From NCBI GenBank assembly GCA_040376925.1, contig JBEIPU010000048.1:1-24455 (forward strand): DNA of 24,455 bases, in the 5' to 3' direction. The translations under genes and the position numbers were made by a program. This DNA comes from RAM1 sp040376925 (GTDB taxonomy: Bacteria > Pseudomonadota > Gammaproteobacteria > Burkholderiales > Burkholderiaceae_C). Within the stretch, counting starts at the first letter, position 1; each line of letters opens with the position of its first letter. The notes under the pieces are model-generated. The model saw only the letters and a program-made list of their open reading frames with translations. It had not been told where the DNA came from and did no database searches. Below are positions 14,753-22,852 of the stretch, piece by piece.

Positions 14753-15501
14753 ACCTGACCCCGCAAGAGACAGAAGCCATTGAACGCGCCACGCTGGACG
14801 CGGTGCCGCCCGAGCGTGCCGCCCGCATGGGCCGGTGGCTGGTGAACCTGGACCCGGGGACGGTGGGTCGTGCCCACAGCGCCGTTCCGCTGGACCATAC
14901 CGCCACTGACGCGCGTGTGGTGCAGCCGATCGAAGCCGTCTATCAACAGGCCGGCCTGGGCGCGGTGTTCCGCGTACCCACGGCCAAGCCCTTCGTGGCG
15001 GTGCGCGCCGAGCTGCTGGCCCGGGGCTATGTGCGCAGCAAGCCCACCAGTGTCTTTACCGGGCGCATTGCCCGTATGGCCGGGGTGTCTGACGGCGCGG
15101 CCGTCCAGCTGCTGGACAAGCCCGACGACGGCTGGCGCGCCGTGTTCCTGGGCGAGGGGTTCGACCCTGTGGACGGGGCCAGCCGTGTACAGATCATGGA
15201 GCGGGCGCAGAACGCCGTGTTTGCCTGCGTGCGCGTGGACGGCCAGACCGTGGCGGCGGGCGCGGGCAGCTTCAGCCACGGCTGGGCCAGCGTGCATGGC
15301 ATGCGCACGCTGGCGCCGTTTCGCGGCCAGGGATTCGGCAGCCAGATCCTGGCGGCCGTCGCGCGCGAGGCGCAGCGACGTGACATCATGCGCGCCTTCC
15401 TGCAAGTGGAAAGCGCCAACACCCGCGCCCAGACGCTGTACCGGCGCGCCGGTTTTGCGCTGGCGTGGGAGTATGCGTACTGGTCTGCACCAAGGAGCTG
15501 A
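14749..15501 (+). CDS. GNAT family N-acetyltransferase, two-part
   Basis: A 250-residue protein. The N-terminal half (about 1-140) has no motif I recognise, though its length suggests a degenerate GNAT-like domain. The C-terminal half holds a normal acetyl-CoA site: MRTLAPFRGQGFGSQILAAV, followed by LQVESANTRAQTLYRRAGF and the YxYW ending. The start ATG overlaps the ammonia-lyase stop (ATGA), so translation is coupled and the two probably act on related substrates, for example an amino acid and its N-acetyl form. That link is inference. A hairpin follows 20 bases after the stop. The frame is open upstream, but only inside the previous gene. Confidence 0.85.
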   Translation: MNLTPQETEAIERATLDAVPPERAARMGRWLVNLDPGTVGRAHSAVPLDHTATDARVVQPIEAVYQQAGLGAVFRVPTAKPFVAVRAELLARGYVRSKPTSVFTGRIARMAGVSDGAAVQLLDKPDDGWRAVFLGEGFDPVDGASRVQIMERAQNAVFACVRVDGQTVAAGAGSFSHGWASVHGMRTLAPFRGQGFGSQILAAVAREAQRRDIMRAFLQVESANTRAQTLYRRAGFALAWEYAYWSAPRS

Positions 15502-15521
15502 GAGACGGCATGGCAGCACCC

Positions 15522-15552
15522 TGCAAAAGTAAAGCACCACGTTGCTTTTGCA
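15522..15552. terminator. Bidirectional hairpin terminator candidate
   Basis: TGCAAAAG (15522-15529) and CTTTTGCA (15545-15552) form a perfect 8-bp inverted repeat. An alternative inner stem is AAAGCA (15531-15536) / TGCTTT (15543-15548), which leaves T-rich sequence after the hairpin on both strands. It lies in the 60-base gap between the convergent GNAT and ATPase genes, where both transcripts need to end. Confidence 0.5.
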
Positions 15553-15561
15553 TCACACGGA

Positions 15562-16209
15562 TCAACCGCTGATACCGCCCACCGTCAGGTGCAGCACCCG
15601 GTCCGCCCGCTGCGCCGCACTTTCCGAATGCGTCACCAGCACCAGCGACGCACCCTCCAGCCGGGTCTGCGCGATCAGCACGTCCATCACCCTGGCGGCC
15701 GTGGCCGGGTCCAGGTTGCCGGTGGGCTCGTCGGCCAGCAGCAGGGTGGGGCGGTGCACCAGCGCGCGGGCTATGGCCACGCGCTGCAGCTGGCCGCCGC
15801 TCAAGGTCTGCGGCAGCCGCGCGCCCAGGCCGCCCAGGCCCACGGCGTCCAGCATGGCTTCCACCCGCGCCGGGTCGGGGCGGCCCAGCAACAGCAGCGG
15901 CAGGCCCACGTTCTGCGTCACGTCCAGATGCGGCAGCACGTGAAAGGCCTGGAACACAAAGCCCACTTTCTCGCGGCGCAGCAGCGCGGCCTGCTCCGCG
16001 GTCAGCGCCCCCAGGTCGGTGCCGTCCAGCGTGATGCTGCCGGCGTCCCAGGTGTCCAGCGCGGCCATGCAGTTGAGCAGGGTGGACTTGCCCACACCCG
16101 ATTCACCCACGATGGCCACAAACTCACCGCGTGCCACGGTGAGCGTCACATTGGCAAACACCGTGGTGTCGCCATAGCGTTTGGCCAGGCCCTGGATGAC
16201 AAGGCTCAT
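15562..16209 (-). CDS. ABC transporter ATP-binding subunit, LolD/AttE-like
   Basis: A 215-residue ATPase with Walker A GESGVGKST (35-43), Q-loop Q87, signature LSGGQ (136-140), Walker B LLLADEPTGNLD (157-168) with catalytic E161, and H194. The short length and the DEPTGNLD motif place it in the MacB/LolD/FtsE group, whose members pair with FtsX-type permeases. No permease adjoins it; the only FtsX-type permease in the window is at 8467-11028, on the same strand. Its ATG overlaps the miaA stop by 4 bases, so it is translated with miaA at the end of a long operon. A role in an AttEFGH-like system is inferred. Confidence 0.92.
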   Translation of the reverse strand: MSLVIQGLAKRYGDTTVFANVTLTVARGEFVAIVGESGVGKSTLLNCMAALDTWDAGSITLDGTDLGALTAEQAALLRREKVGFVFQAFHVLPHLDVTQNVGLPLLLLGRPDPARVEAMLDAVGLGGLGARLPQTLSGGQLQRVAIARALVHRPTLLLADEPTGNLDPATAARVMDVLIAQTRLEGASLVLVTHSESAAQRADRVLHLTVGGISG

Positions 16210-17141
16210 GCCAGGGCCTCCACCCGCGCCAGCACCTGGGCCAGTGCATCGGGCGCGTCGCAGGCCACCACCTGGCGCTGCGGCATGCTGCGCAGCCAGG
16301 TGATCTGGCGCTTGGCCAGCTGGCGCGTGGCGGCAATGCCGCGCTCGCGCAGCGCGGCCATGGGGTAGGTGCCGTCCAGCGATTCCCAGGCCTGGCGGTA
16401 GCCCACGCAGCGCATGCTGGGCAGGTCGGCCGACAGGTCGCCGCGCGCGCGCAGGCGCTGCACCTCATCGACAAAGCCTGCCGCCAGCATGGCGTCAAAG
16501 CGCTGCGCGATGCGTTCGTGCAGCCAGGCGCGGTCCTGCGGCTCCAGCGAGATCAGGGCCCTGGGGCTCACAGGCCCGGTGCGCGGCCCGGCCTTGTCAC
16601 GCTGGTGAAAGGCCGACAGCGGCTGCCCCGTGGTGTGCCAGACCTCCAGCGCGCGCTGGATGCGTTGTGAATCATTGGGCGCGAGGCGCTGCGCCGTCAC
16701 CGGATCCACCGCCGCCAGTGCCTCATGCAGCGCAGGCCAGCCGCGCTGCTGCGCGTCGGTGGCGATCTGTGCGCGCACCGCCGGGTCGGCCGCGGGCATG
16801 GCGTCCAGCCCGTCGAACAGTGCCTTGAAGTACAGCATGGTGCCGCCTACCAGCAGCGGCCGGCGCCCGCGCGCCTGTATCTCGGCCATCAGCCGCGTGG
16901 CGTCGGCCACAAACATGGCGGCGCTGTACGCCTGCAGCGGGTCGCGGATGTTGATCAGGTGGTGCGGCACGGCAGCCAGCTCGGCCGCCGATGGCTTGGC
17001 CGTGCCGATGTCCATGCCGCGGTACACCAGGGCCGAGTCGACGCTGATGATCTCCACCGCAAAACGCTGCGCCAAGGCCAGCGCCGCAGCGGTCTTGCCG
17101 CATGCGGTGGGGCCTGCGATGCACAGGGGCGAGAGTGTCAT
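16206..17141 (-). CDS. miaA: tRNA dimethylallyltransferase
   Basis: A 311-residue enzyme that transfers the dimethylallyl group to A37 of tRNAs reading UNN codons, giving i6A, the first step to ms2i6A. The P-loop GPTACGKT (10-17) is followed by ISVDSALVYRGMDIGTAKP (32-50), the family signature, and later GGTMLYFKAL and the RIQRALEVW helix. The length matches E. coli MiaA. It overlaps the MFS gene upstream and the ATPase gene downstream by 4 bases each. mutL, its usual neighbour in proteobacteria, is about 6.3 kb away on the same strand. Confidence 0.97.
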   Translation of the reverse strand: MTLSPLCIAGPTACGKTAAALALAQRFAVEIISVDSALVYRGMDIGTAKPSAAELAAVPHHLINIRDPLQAYSAAMFVADATRLMAEIQARGRRPLLVGGTMLYFKALFDGLDAMPAADPAVRAQIATDAQQRGWPALHEALAAVDPVTAQRLAPNDSQRIQRALEVWHTTGQPLSAFHQRDKAGPRTGPVSPRALISLEPQDRAWLHERIAQRFDAMLAAGFVDEVQRLRARGDLSADLPSMRCVGYRQAWESLDGTYPMAALRERGIAATRQLAKRQITWLRSMPQRQVVACDAPDALAQVLARVEALA

Positions 17142-18364
17142 TTCGCGGCCGCCATGGCCGGGTGCGACACATGGCCCCAGCGTTGCACCGGCCCCCAGGC
17201 GATCAGTGCAATCACCACCGTCCAGAACCAGATGCCGTTGATGAGCGGGAACACTGTGTCGTCAATGCGCCCGCCCAGCCAGGCGCCAATGGCAAATGCC
17301 ACCACCGTGAGGAAGAAGCCCGACAGCGCCGACGCCGCGCCCGCCATCTGCGGGAACGGTGCCACGGCGCCTGTCTGCGTGCACGGCTGGTGGATGCCGT
17401 GGCCCACCATGAACAGATACTGCGGCAGCAGGAACGCCCACCAGGTGTGCACACCCGACAGCGCCAGCAGCCCCATGATCGTGCCGCCTGTCAGGCTGAT
17501 GGCGGCGCCCACCTTCACCGCGCCTTGCAGGCCCACGCGGGCCAGCAGCCGGCGGCACATGAAGGTGCCGGCGATGTACGCCAGCGACGCCGTGGCCATG
17601 GCCACGCCATACATCGGTCGCGACACGCCATAGACGTTCAGGAACACAAACGCCGATGCCGCCAGAAAGGTGAACAGCCCGCCATAGGCCGCCGCCTGCA
17701 GCCCCGCCCAGGCCAGAAAGCCCGGGTGGCCGGCAATGCGCACCCAGTTGCGCATGAGTGATTCGAAATGCAGCGGCGTGCGCTGGCGCGCCGTTTCTTC
17801 AAACCGCAGCATCAGCAGCACCAGCAGCACCCCGCCGAACACCGCCAGCGTGGCCAGCGACCAGCGCCAGCCCACCAGCGGCGCCAGCAGCCCGCCCGAC
17901 AGCGGGCTCAGGCAGGCGATCACGCCCAGCCCGCCCAAGGAGCGGGCCATCACCCGCGCGCCCTCGGCCGGCGCATACAGGTCGCGGATGATGGCGCGCG
18001 CGCACATCACCGCCGCGCCCATGGCCGCGCCCTGTACCGCGCGCGTGACGATCAGCCATTCGATGCTGGTGGCCAGCGTGTTGGCCACACCCGCCAGCGT
18101 GTACAGCGCCATGCCGCCCAGCAGGATGGGCCGGCGGCCAAAACGGTCGGACAGCGGCCCGAAGACGAGTTGCGAGAGGCCAAAGCACAGCAGCAGCGCC
18201 GTCAGCGTGAGCTGGCCCTGGCCCACGCTGGCACCCAGCTCGGTGGTGAGCGCGGGCAGGGCGGGCAGGTACAGGTCGGTGGTGATGGGCTGGATGCCCA
18301 GCAGCAGGGCCAGCAGCAGCACCACGAGGCCGGGGGACATGGCCTTGGCGGCGGGTTCAGACAT
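17138..18364 (-). CDS. MFS drug-resistance-type transporter, Bcr/CflA family
   Basis: A 408-residue membrane protein with about 12 hydrophobic helices. GIQPITTDLYLPALPALTTE in the first helix region is typical of Bcr/CflA-type exporters, and GPLSDRFGRRPILLGGM between helices 2 and 3 is MFS motif A. These use the proton gradient to expel small molecules such as bicyclomycin, chloramphenicol or sulfonamides; the substrate here is unknown. I chose ATG 18364 (MSEPAAKAMSPG), 5 bases after the YgjP-like stop; the open frame upstream only overlaps that gene. It ends in a 4-base overlap with miaA. Confidence 0.92.
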   Translation of the reverse strand: MSEPAAKAMSPGLVVLLLALLLGIQPITTDLYLPALPALTTELGASVGQGQLTLTALLLCFGLSQLVFGPLSDRFGRRPILLGGMALYTLAGVANTLATSIEWLIVTRAVQGAAMGAAVMCARAIIRDLYAPAEGARVMARSLGGLGVIACLSPLSGGLLAPLVGWRWSLATLAVFGGVLLVLLMLRFEETARQRTPLHFESLMRNWVRIAGHPGFLAWAGLQAAAYGGLFTFLAASAFVFLNVYGVSRPMYGVAMATASLAYIAGTFMCRRLLARVGLQGAVKVGAAISLTGGTIMGLLALSGVHTWWAFLLPQYLFMVGHGIHQPCTQTGAVAPFPQMAGAASALSGFFLTVVAFAIGAWLGGRIDDTVFPLINGIWFWTVVIALIAWGPVQRWGHVSHPAMAAAK

Positions 18365-18369
18365 CCGCT

Positions 18370-18906
18370 CTAGGTTAGCAGAACACCCGCCGGCGCCGCG
18401 CCGGGCGCGGCCCACAGTGGCGCCCCACCGGCGTCCAGGTGCGTCAGGTACAGACGCAGGTCAAATTCCAGCTGGTGGTAGGCCGGCTCCATGTGGGTGC
18501 ACAGGCTGTAGAAGGCCTTGTCGTGCGCTTTCTCGCGGATGTGGGCCAGCTCGTGCACCGCAATCATGCGCAGGAATTCCGCCGGGCCGTCCCTGAACAG
18601 CGCGGCCACGCGGATTTCGCGCCTGGTCTTGAGCTTGCTGCCCTGCACGCGCGACACGGTGGTGTGCGTGCCTAAAGCGTGGGCCACCACATGCAGCTTG
18701 CCATCAAAGCACACCTTGCCCAGCGGTTCGGAGCTGCGCAGGTACTCGGCCTTCAGCGCCATCACGTAGTCGTAAAGCGCGCGGTCGTTGCGCACGCCGT
18801 GGGCGTTGGGGTACTTTTGCGCCAGCACGGTGCCCAGGCGGCCCTGGTCTGCCAGCTGCTGCGCCTGTGCCTGCAGGGCCGCCGGGTAGCCGCCCAGGTA
18901 TTTCAC
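18370..18906 (-). CDS. YgjP-like (DUF45) metal-dependent protein
   Basis: A 178-residue protein whose centre reads MIAVHELAHIREKAHDKAFY: H118-E119 and H122 form an HExxH zinc site, with H128 in the HxxAF that follows, the pattern of YgjP/DUF45 (WLM-like, M48-related) proteins. Upstream lies a strand-rich part with TVSRVQGSKLKTRREIRVAA. YgjP proteins are thought to be metallopeptidases or nucleic-acid-linked hydrolases, without proven substrates. The ATG overlaps the alpha/beta hydrolase stop by 4 bases. Its C-terminus (GGAPLWAAPGAAPAGVLLT) is a low-complexity tail. Confidence 0.83.
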   Translation of the reverse strand: MKYLGGYPAALQAQAQQLADQGRLGTVLAQKYPNAHGVRNDRALYDYVMALKAEYLRSSEPLGKVCFDGKLHVVAHALGTHTTVSRVQGSKLKTRREIRVAALFRDGPAEFLRMIAVHELAHIREKAHDKAFYSLCTHMEPAYHQLEFDLRLYLTHLDAGGAPLWAAPGAAPAGVLLT

Positions 18907-19739
18907 GGCGCCAGGCTGAACAGCCGCGCGATGGCTTCGCGGTACTGCGGCTGGCCCACCGAATTGGTGTTGTAGTGGGAGCCGCCTTCAACCAGCACGA
19001 ATTCCTTGGGCCCGCGCGCGGCTTCGAACAGCTTGCGGCCCAGCGCGGGCAGGATCAGGCGGTCTTCGCTGCCGTGCACCACCAGCAGAGGCGAGCCGAT
19101 TTTTGTGACCTTGCGTTCAGAGTCAAAGCGCTGGGTGATCAGCGGACCCAGCGGCAGCCAGCCCCACTTCATCGTGCTGGCCACGTCGGGAATGGAGGTG
19201 AAGGTGCCCTCGACCATCACGCCGCGCTCGTCGCTGACCTGGGCCGCCAGGTCGATGGCGATGGCGCCGCCCAGTGAATGGCCGAAGATGTAACGTGGGG
19301 TTTTGGGGTGCTGCGCGGCCAGCCAGTCCCAGGCGGCGCGGGCGTCTTCGGCGGCCATGGTCTCGCTGGGCAGGTCTTGGGTGCTTTTGCCAAAGCCGCG
19401 GTAATCAATGGCCAGCACCGAAAACCCCAGATCCTGCATGCGCCGGATGCGCATGGCCGATCCGGTCACGTTCCAGCGCGCGCCATGCAGGTACAGCAGC
19501 ACGGGGGCGCCGGGGCGCTCGGCCGCCAGCCACAGGCCGTGCAGCCGGGTGGGCTGGCCGGTTACGCGCGAGTCAAAGTTGATCCAGACGTCCTGCATGC
19601 CTTCGGCCATCGACGCGCCACCCCAGCTGCGGTCGCTGGGCTGGAAGATCCAGGCGCGCTGCTTTTCGTCCAGCGTGGCGCAGCCGGCCAGCAGGCCCAG
19701 CGTCAGGGCAAAAGCGGTGAAGAGGTGCCAGCGTTTCAT
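18903..19739 (-). CDS. Alpha/beta-hydrolase lipoprotein
   Basis: A 278-residue hydrolase. The signal MKRWHLFTAFALTLGLLAGC ends in a lipobox (L17-A-G-C20), so it is a predicted lipoprotein. The nucleophile elbow is GHSLGG (153-158, S155), with D226 (HGSEDRLI) and H255 (GGSHYN) completing the triad; YLHGARWN (83-90) gives the oxyanion-loop HG. It most resembles BAAT/FrsA/DUF818-type esterases, but the substrate is unknown. Both ends overlap neighbours by 4 bases (AraC-type regulator upstream, YgjP-like gene downstream), so it is co-translated with them. Confidence 0.88.
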   Translation of the reverse strand: MKRWHLFTAFALTLGLLAGCATLDEKQRAWIFQPSDRSWGGASMAEGMQDVWINFDSRVTGQPTRLHGLWLAAERPGAPVLLYLHGARWNVTGSAMRIRRMQDLGFSVLAIDYRGFGKSTQDLPSETMAAEDARAAWDWLAAQHPKTPRYIFGHSLGGAIAIDLAAQVSDERGVMVEGTFTSIPDVASTMKWGWLPLGPLITQRFDSERKVTKIGSPLLVVHGSEDRLILPALGRKLFEAARGPKEFVLVEGGSHYNTNSVGQPQYREAIARLFSLAP

Positions 19740-20740
19740 GAGCCTGACTGAGTGCCCTGCGCGGGGAAAAGTTCAAACCCCCCCGACGATACCGCCACCG
19801 CCGCGAATTCGCGCCGGTAGGCTCCCGGTGTCACGCCCACACGGCGGCTGAACTGCCGGGTGAAATGGGCCTGGTCCGAAAAGCCGCAGACAAACCCGGT
19901 CTCGGCGGTGGCCATCGGGCTGTGCACCAGGTACCAGGCGGCGGCGCGGCAGCGCGTCTGGGCCAGCACTTCGGTGTAGGTCAGGCCCTGGGCGGCCAGC
20001 TCGCGTTGCAGGCTGCGCGGCGGCTTGCCCAGCTGGTGCGCAGCCTGCGCCAGCGCCGGTGTATCCATCAGGTCTGCCAGCAGCAGCCGGCCCAGGGCCT
20101 GCGCCGGCCCCGGCACGCACGGCACGGCCGCCTCCAGGGGCGCCGACTGTACCGGCGCGCCCGCGGTGGCTGGCGTCTGCCCCTCCCATTGCAGCCGCCA
20201 CTGGGCAGTCTGTCCGCTGGCGACCAGCGCCTGCAGCGCGGCCTCGTCCGCGTCGGGCCACACCGGGATGCCTGCGATGCACACGCGCAGCCCCTGTACG
20301 CCGGCCTCCCCCAGGGCGGCCGCCAGCACGCCCAGCACCACCAGGTTTTCATGCGGCAACGGGGGCTCGCGGGCATGCAGCGACAGGTGCGACACCGCCA
20401 GCCCGGCGTCCAGCGCCCGTACCTGCACCCGGTGGCGTGAATGGACGTAGCGCTCCAGCCGGCACCAGCGCTCCAGCAGGGCTGCGGGGCTGCGGCTGGC
20501 CGCCAGCGCCTGATGCACCGGGTCGCCGCGGATGGCCGGCACGCCGCGGCCCAGCCGCACCAGCGCAGCCCAGCCGCCCTGGGCGGCGGCGGCCTGCACC
20601 AGCCGGCGTTTGTCGGCCAGCGCCACGCGCGCGCCGGCCGTGGGCATGGCGGGCACCTCCAGCCCCAGCTGCTGCATGCCGGCACGCAGGATGCGCACCA
20701 TGGCGGCGCTGGCAAAGTCGTTCATGGCCGCAGTATCCAT
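19736..20740 (-). CDS. AraC-family transcriptional regulator
   Basis: A 334-residue regulator. Residues about 225-310 carry the paired helix-turn-helix of AraC/XylS: LAQAAHQLGKPPRSLQRELA and then VCGFSDQAHFTRQFSRRVGV with TPGAYRREF. The first 200 residues resemble the arabinose-binding-like sensor (PF12625 type), poorly conserved. Its start lies 24 bases after the molybdenum hydroxylase stop, and it overlaps the hydrolase gene by 4 bases. It may control the oxidoreductase operon or the hydrolase, but the inducer is unknown. ATG 20740 is chosen; ATG 20725 is in frame and equally plausible. Neither has a clear Shine-Dalgarno sequence at normal spacing. Confidence 0.88.
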   Translation of the reverse strand: MDTAAMNDFASAAMVRILRAGMQQLGLEVPAMPTAGARVALADKRRLVQAAAAQGGWAALVRLGRGVPAIRGDPVHQALAASRSPAALLERWCRLERYVHSRHRVQVRALDAGLAVSHLSLHAREPPLPHENLVVLGVLAAALGEAGVQGLRVCIAGIPVWPDADEAALQALVASGQTAQWRLQWEGQTPATAGAPVQSAPLEAAVPCVPGPAQALGRLLLADLMDTPALAQAAHQLGKPPRSLQRELAAQGLTYTEVLAQTRCRAAAWYLVHSPMATAETGFVCGFSDQAHFTRQFSRRVGVTPGAYRREFAAVAVSSGGFELFPAQGTQSGS

Positions 20741-20764
20741 GCCTTCAGCGTTTTTCAGCCCGCC

Positions 20765-22852
20765 TCAGCGCGCCAGCGCCTGCAGCACGTCCGCCGGGCG
20801 CACCGGCACCCGGCTGAAGCGGTGGCCGGTGGCATGGCGCAGTGCGTTGGCGATGGCGCCCGCGCCCGCCACCATGGCGGTTTCACCGGCGCCCGAGGGG
20901 GCCTGGGTGCTGTCGATGAGCGTGATGTCCAGCGTCCCGATGTCGGCCATGCGCGGCACAGGCGCCTGCGCAAAGGTGCCGGCGCGCACCTGGCCCTGGC
21001 TGAACGGCAATTCCTCCATCAGCACGGTGCCGATGCACCAGACCAGGTTGCCTTCGGTCTGTGCGCGGACCTGGTCGGGGTTGATCACGCGGCCGCAGTC
21101 GTGGGCGCACCACATCGCGCGCACGCGCACGGCGCCGGTGACGCGGTGCACCTCCACCTCGGCCACGGCGGCGGCGTAGCTCGCGCCCTTGTAGATGCCG
21201 CCGGCCAGGCCGCGCCCCAGCAGAACGTCCGGCTGGGGGGCGGCGCCGCCGCGCAGCGGCTGGTGCCAGCCGGCGGCGCGGGCGGCTTGCTGCAGCACGG
21301 CGACCAGCCGGGGGTCGTCCAGGTGGCGCAGGCGAAAGGCCAGCGGGTCCATGCCTGCGGCAAGGGCGCATTCGTCAATCGCGCTTTCCATGGCCAGCAG
21401 GTTGGGCGCCGCGCCCAGGCCGCGCCAGGGGCCGGTCAGCACGTCCAGGCGCGTCAGGTCGTACTCCACGCGCTGGTGCGCGCACCGATAGGGCAGGGCG
21501 CTGCCGCGCGCCACGCCGGCGTCACCGGCAAAGCCGGCCAGGCGCTGCAGCCAGGGCGGCATGGCCGCACCCGTGAGCAGGATGTGGCTGCTGGAAAACG
21601 CATGCCACCAGCCGGTGAGGTGCCCGTCCTGCACCCGCGCGCGCACCCGGTGGCTGGACGGCGGGCGGTGAAACGCCTGGGCCAGCTCCTGCGTGCGCGT
21701 CCATTGCACCTTGACGGGCCGTCCCAGTGTGTGGGCCAGCACCGCCGCCTCCAGCTCCACGGTGCACAGGGTCTTGCCGCCAAACGCGCCGCCCAGGCGC
21801 ATGCCGTGCAACACCACCCGCTCGGGCTGCAGACCCAGCGCCCGGGCCACGACGTCGCGCTGGTAGAACGGGTCCTGCGCGCCGGCCCAAAGCGTCAGCG
21901 TGCCGTCGTGCCATTGGGCCACGGCCGCACGCGGTTCCATGGCGTGGTGCGGCGCGGCGGGCACTTGCAGGCGCAGGTCCACCGTCCAGGGCTGGGTGTC
22001 GTCCAGCGTGCCCTGGCGCTGCACGTGGGCCAGCGCGCCGCGCGCCAGACGGGGCGCCACGTCGATCTGCTGCGCCAGGCTGCGGGTGTCGGTGGGGGCG
22101 TCCATCGCCCATTCGGTGGCCAGGGCGGCTTCCATCCGGTCCAGCGCGCCGGGTGTGCGCGCCACGATGGCCAGGCCCTGCGCATTGCACAGGGTGAGCC
22201 GGCTGTCCTGCAGCACGGCGCCAAAGCCCGGCACGGCGCGCGCTGCGGCCTCGTTCCAGCGCAGCGGCCGCGACGCCCGCTCGGGCGACAGCGGCGCGCG
22301 CAGCACCCGCGCATACACCATGCCCTCGCGCCGCACATCGGCGGCGTACAGCGGCTGGCCGGTCACGATGCCCCGGCCCTGCACCTGCGCGGCGGCCCGG
22401 CCCGTCCAGCGTGCGCCGGCGCTGAACGATCGCAGCTGCGCCGGCGGGATCTCCTGCGCGCGCAGCACGCCGCTGCGCTGGCCGGCGGCCAGGGCCAGAC
22501 GCAGGCTGGCACAGGCCTGCGCCAGCGGCAGGGCATAGTCCTTGACCGACTCGCTGCCCACCGTGCCTTTGACCCGGCTGATCTGCGCGGTGTCAATCAG
22601 GCGCACCTGCACTGCGTCCCATTCGGCGCCCAGCTCGTCGCAGGCGATCTGCTTGAACGCCGTGGCAATGTTCTGGCCCATTTCGGCGCGTGGCAGGTGC
22701 ACGGTGTAGCGGCCCGCATCATGGCGAACCCAGCCGGTGGCGTCGTCCAGGCTGGGCGTGGGCCGCTTCGGTATCACCGGCACCAGCGAACAGCCCGGCA
22801 GGACCACGGCGAGCGCGCCCGCGCCAGCCGCCACAAAGGCGCGGCGCTTCAT
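20765..22852 (-). CDS. Molybdenum hydroxylase, molybdopterin-binding subunit (IorB-like)
   Basis: A 695-residue large subunit of the xanthine oxidase family. Typical cofactor motifs are GAQDPFYQRDVV (Q326), GGAFGGKTLCTVELEA (354-369) and, near the C-terminus, GAGETAMVAGAGAIANALRH, where E657 is the catalytic glutamate that starts hydroxylation. The N-terminus MKRRAFVAAGAGALAVVLPG then C21 is a Tat-like signal with a lipobox-like LPGC, so the enzyme is probably periplasmic and perhaps lipid-anchored. Layout and length resemble isoquinoline 1-oxidoreductase beta (IorB), slightly short. Its ATG overlaps the iron-sulfur subunit stop by 4 bases. Substrate (N-heterocycle or aldehyde) cannot be read; no cytochrome or XdhC-type maturation gene is near. 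Confidence 0.88.
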   Translation of the reverse strand: MKRRAFVAAGAGALAVVLPGCSLVPVIPKRPTPSLDDATGWVRHDAGRYTVHLPRAEMGQNIATAFKQIACDELGAEWDAVQVRLIDTAQISRVKGTVGSESVKDYALPLAQACASLRLALAAGQRSGVLRAQEIPPAQLRSFSAGARWTGRAAAQVQGRGIVTGQPLYAADVRREGMVYARVLRAPLSPERASRPLRWNEAAARAVPGFGAVLQDSRLTLCNAQGLAIVARTPGALDRMEAALATEWAMDAPTDTRSLAQQIDVAPRLARGALAHVQRQGTLDDTQPWTVDLRLQVPAAPHHAMEPRAAVAQWHDGTLTLWAGAQDPFYQRDVVARALGLQPERVVLHGMRLGGAFGGKTLCTVELEAAVLAHTLGRPVKVQWTRTQELAQAFHRPPSSHRVRARVQDGHLTGWWHAFSSSHILLTGAAMPPWLQRLAGFAGDAGVARGSALPYRCAHQRVEYDLTRLDVLTGPWRGLGAAPNLLAMESAIDECALAAGMDPLAFRLRHLDDPRLVAVLQQAARAAGWHQPLRGGAAPQPDVLLGRGLAGGIYKGASYAAAVAEVEVHRVTGAVRVRAMWCAHDCGRVINPDQVRAQTEGNLVWCIGTVLMEELPFSQGQVRAGTFAQAPVPRMADIGTLDITLIDSTQAPSGAGETAMVAGAGAIANALRHATGHRFSRVPVRPADVLQALAR

